39,683 nucleotides of DNA, taken from assembly GCA_001003705.1 (NCBI GenBank), contig LCPQ01000009.1, positions 1-39,683 on the forward strand, in the 5' to 3' direction. The notes below the pieces were generated by a model that was given only the letters and a program-made list of their open reading frames with translations, was not told where the DNA came from and did not search any database. The position numbers and the translations under genes are program-made. Positions 38,675 to 39,683 of this stretch are shown here, in pieces. How positions within the stretch are numbered: the first letter of the stretch is position 1; every line of letters begins with the position of its first letter. The DNA comes from Parcubacteria group bacterium GW2011_GWA2_48_9. GTDB taxonomy: Bacteria > Patescibacteriota > Patescibacteriia > UBA10025.

Positions 38675-39100
38675 ATGCGGACAGGAGTATTTCCGGTCAG
38701 GAAGGTTGGTGATCTGCAAATGATTCCATCGGAGGAACTCCCGACGTATGAGTATATTCCTTGCGCTATGGCCTACAATTGTGAGGGGCGGGTGTATCTC
38801 ATAAAGGATGGAGCGATAACGGCGCAAAAGAGCTGGGATGAGACGCGTATGCGCCGAAGGACACTCGGTCTTCGTGAACCGTTCAACAATTCCCCGCAGG
38901 CAGAACTTGTTGGTGACGAAGATGCCTGTGTGCTGGTACAGCATCATTACGCCGAAGGCGACGAAAAAGACAATTGGATCTCCGTGGATGTCTTCATGTG
39001 CCCTCCTGGACACACTTTTCAGGATTTTCCTCTCATACGCACGTGGATCGCCGAGGTGGCGGTGGTAATGGAGCTTCGGGAAGCCGGGTTCGTCAGATAG
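38675..39100 (+). CDS. Small cytosolic protein, unknown
   Basis: A 141-residue soluble protein without signal peptide or membrane helix. It is a mixed alpha/beta sequence with an N-terminal YEYIPCAMAYNCEGRVYLIKDGAIT beta-hairpin-like region and a C-terminal DVFMCPPGHTFQDFPLIRTWIAEVAVVMELREAG helix. No family recognised. The ATG has a strong GGGGAGGG site, and a terminator follows at 39116. Confidence 0.75.
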   Translation: MRTGVFPVRKVGDLQMIPSEELPTYEYIPCAMAYNCEGRVYLIKDGAITAQKSWDETRMRRRTLGLREPFNNSPQAELVGDEDACVLVQHHYAEGDEKDNWISVDVFMCPPGHTFQDFPLIRTWIAEVAVVMELREAGFVR

Positions 39101-39115
39101 CAGATCGTACGTACT

Positions 39116-39141
39116 CCGCCGGAATTTGCCGGCGGTGTTTT
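39116..39141 (+). terminator. Intrinsic terminator of the 38675 gene
   Basis: CCGCCGG (39116-39122) pairs with CCGGCGG (39129-39135), followed by TGTTTT. Confidence 0.85.
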
Positions 39142-39155
39142 GCGCCATGTTCGGT

Positions 39156-39161
39156 TATAAT
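39156..39161 (+). promoter_or_regulatory. -10 TATAAT, leaderless arrangement
   Basis: Consensus TATAAT lies 6 bases before the GTG at 39168, so transcription would start at the start codon. No clear -35 box is seen, since the terminator hairpin occupies that position. Confidence 0.55.
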
Positions 39162-39167
39162 AAGCCG

Positions 39168-39683
39168 GTGAGGACATTAAAATTTGATAATAAAAAAATC
39201 GGACTGACTCCGAAAGAGCTGAACGTGCTGAAACCCCTCGGCACTCCGCAGAAGATACAGGATTTTGTCACGGCGATCCCTCAAAATTTCGAGCCTGACG
39301 GCGATACCTGCATGTCGGTTCGCGAGGTGCTCACGAAACGGCGCGCACACTGTATCGAAGGAGCGCTTGTCGCCGCACTGGCGTTCTGGGTTCATGGAAA
39401 GCCGCCGCTTCTCATGGATGTGAAGGCATCAGATGAAGATGATGATCATGTCGTTGCGCTTTTTCGGGAGAACGGCTGCTGGGGTGCGATCTCAAAAGGC
39501 AATCACGCTTATACGCGCTATCGCGATCCGGTCTATCGGACGCTCCGTGAGCTCGCGATGTCCTATTTTCACGAATACTATAATCCTGCGGGGAAAAAGA
39601 CCCTGCGCTCTTATTCTCGCCCGCTCGACCTTTCGTGTTATGGCCCTGATGTGTGGATGACCGGAGAAGGGGCGTGGGAGATC
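39168..39683 (+). CDS. Transglutaminase-like cysteine protein (partial, runs off the window)
   Basis: An open frame of at least 172 codons with no stop before the window end. The putative catalytic Cys-His pair is in RRAHCIEGALVAALAF and DEDDDHVVALF, followed by CWGAISKGNH and RDPVYRTLRELAMSYFHEY, which matches the transglutaminase-like (papain-fold) superfamily; the catalytic Asp/Asn is not certain. The start is GTG at 39168 because TATAAT ends 6 bases before it; an ATG at 39147 lies upstream of that -10 box. Substrate unknown. Confidence 0.8.
   Translation, partial: MRTLKFDNKKIGLTPKELNVLKPLGTPQKIQDFVTAIPQNFEPDGDTCMSVREVLTKRRAHCIEGALVAALAFWVHGKPPLLMDVKASDEDDDHVVALFRENGCWGAISKGNHAYTRYRDPVYRTLRELAMSYFHEYYNPAGKKTLRSYSRPLDLSCYGPDVWMTGEGAWEI

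Overview
The window looks like a chromosomal segment of a Candidate Phyla Radiation (Patescibacteria, probably Parcubacteria-like) bacterium. This is inference. It rests on many small membrane-anchored or secreted proteins, an M23 peptidase fused to GPGGGPH-type repeats, an expanded and intron-interrupted 23S rRNA gene unlinked from 16S, tiny operons, and a PHP-type endonuclease Q. No plasmid or phage backbone, transposase or CRISPR array was found.

Layout. 1-9.1 kb: envelope and small-molecule genes, mostly on the minus strand. These are two M23 peptidases, a PHP phosphoesterase, a GNAT, a tandem cytochrome b5 protein with a two-helix PepSY-like partner, a flavodoxin, and DUF1761 and DUF1801 proteins. 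9.2-12.2 kb: a secreted protein in its own transcription unit, a PAP2-like protein, tRNA-Ser(CGA), and two membrane proteins. 12.3-14.8 kb: endonuclease Q followed by a PIG-V-like glycosyltransferase and then a displaced, divergent copy of the endonuclease Q 3' end beside a REP-like repeat. 17.2-23.4 kb: a compact five-gene minus-strand operon (TrmB-like regulator, threonine dehydrogenase, 2-amino-3-ketobutyrate CoA ligase, GlmS, GlmU-like) linking threonine breakdown to UDP-GlcNAc synthesis. 23.5-26.4 kb: an EEP phosphodiesterase, a guanylate-kinase-like protein and a kinase-like unknown. 26.6-30.1 kb: 5S and 23S rRNA on the minus strand, with no 16S or spacer tRNA. 31-34.3 kb: a PAS histidine kinase and three stand-alone receivers. 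34.3-39.7 kb: NUDIX, HAD, M32 carboxypeptidase, several short unknown genes and a partial transglutaminase-like protein.

Two expression styles coexist. Most genes lack a Shine-Dalgarno sequence, and several have a TATACT-like -10 hexamer ending only 6-13 bases before the start codon, implying leaderless or nearly leaderless mRNAs. A second set (starts at 9222, 16959, 26356, 35523, 35699, 37430, 38116, 38675) has a strong GGAGG-type site. In that set most also have a TTGACA-type promoter with 17-18 base spacing and an intrinsic terminator, so each looks like a self-contained single-gene unit. Two of these are paralogues that I read as atypical kinase-like proteins.

The strongest oddities are: a group I intron-like insert in the 23S gene after about U2500 (E. 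coli numbering) whose 3' half is missing together with about 20 universally conserved peptidyl-transferase bases; the endonuclease Q tail duplication; a 24-codon ORF between a perfect promoter and a terminator ahead of the 23S gene; and a receiver whose phospho-acceptor Asp is Gly. All functional calls come from reading the sequence, with no database search.
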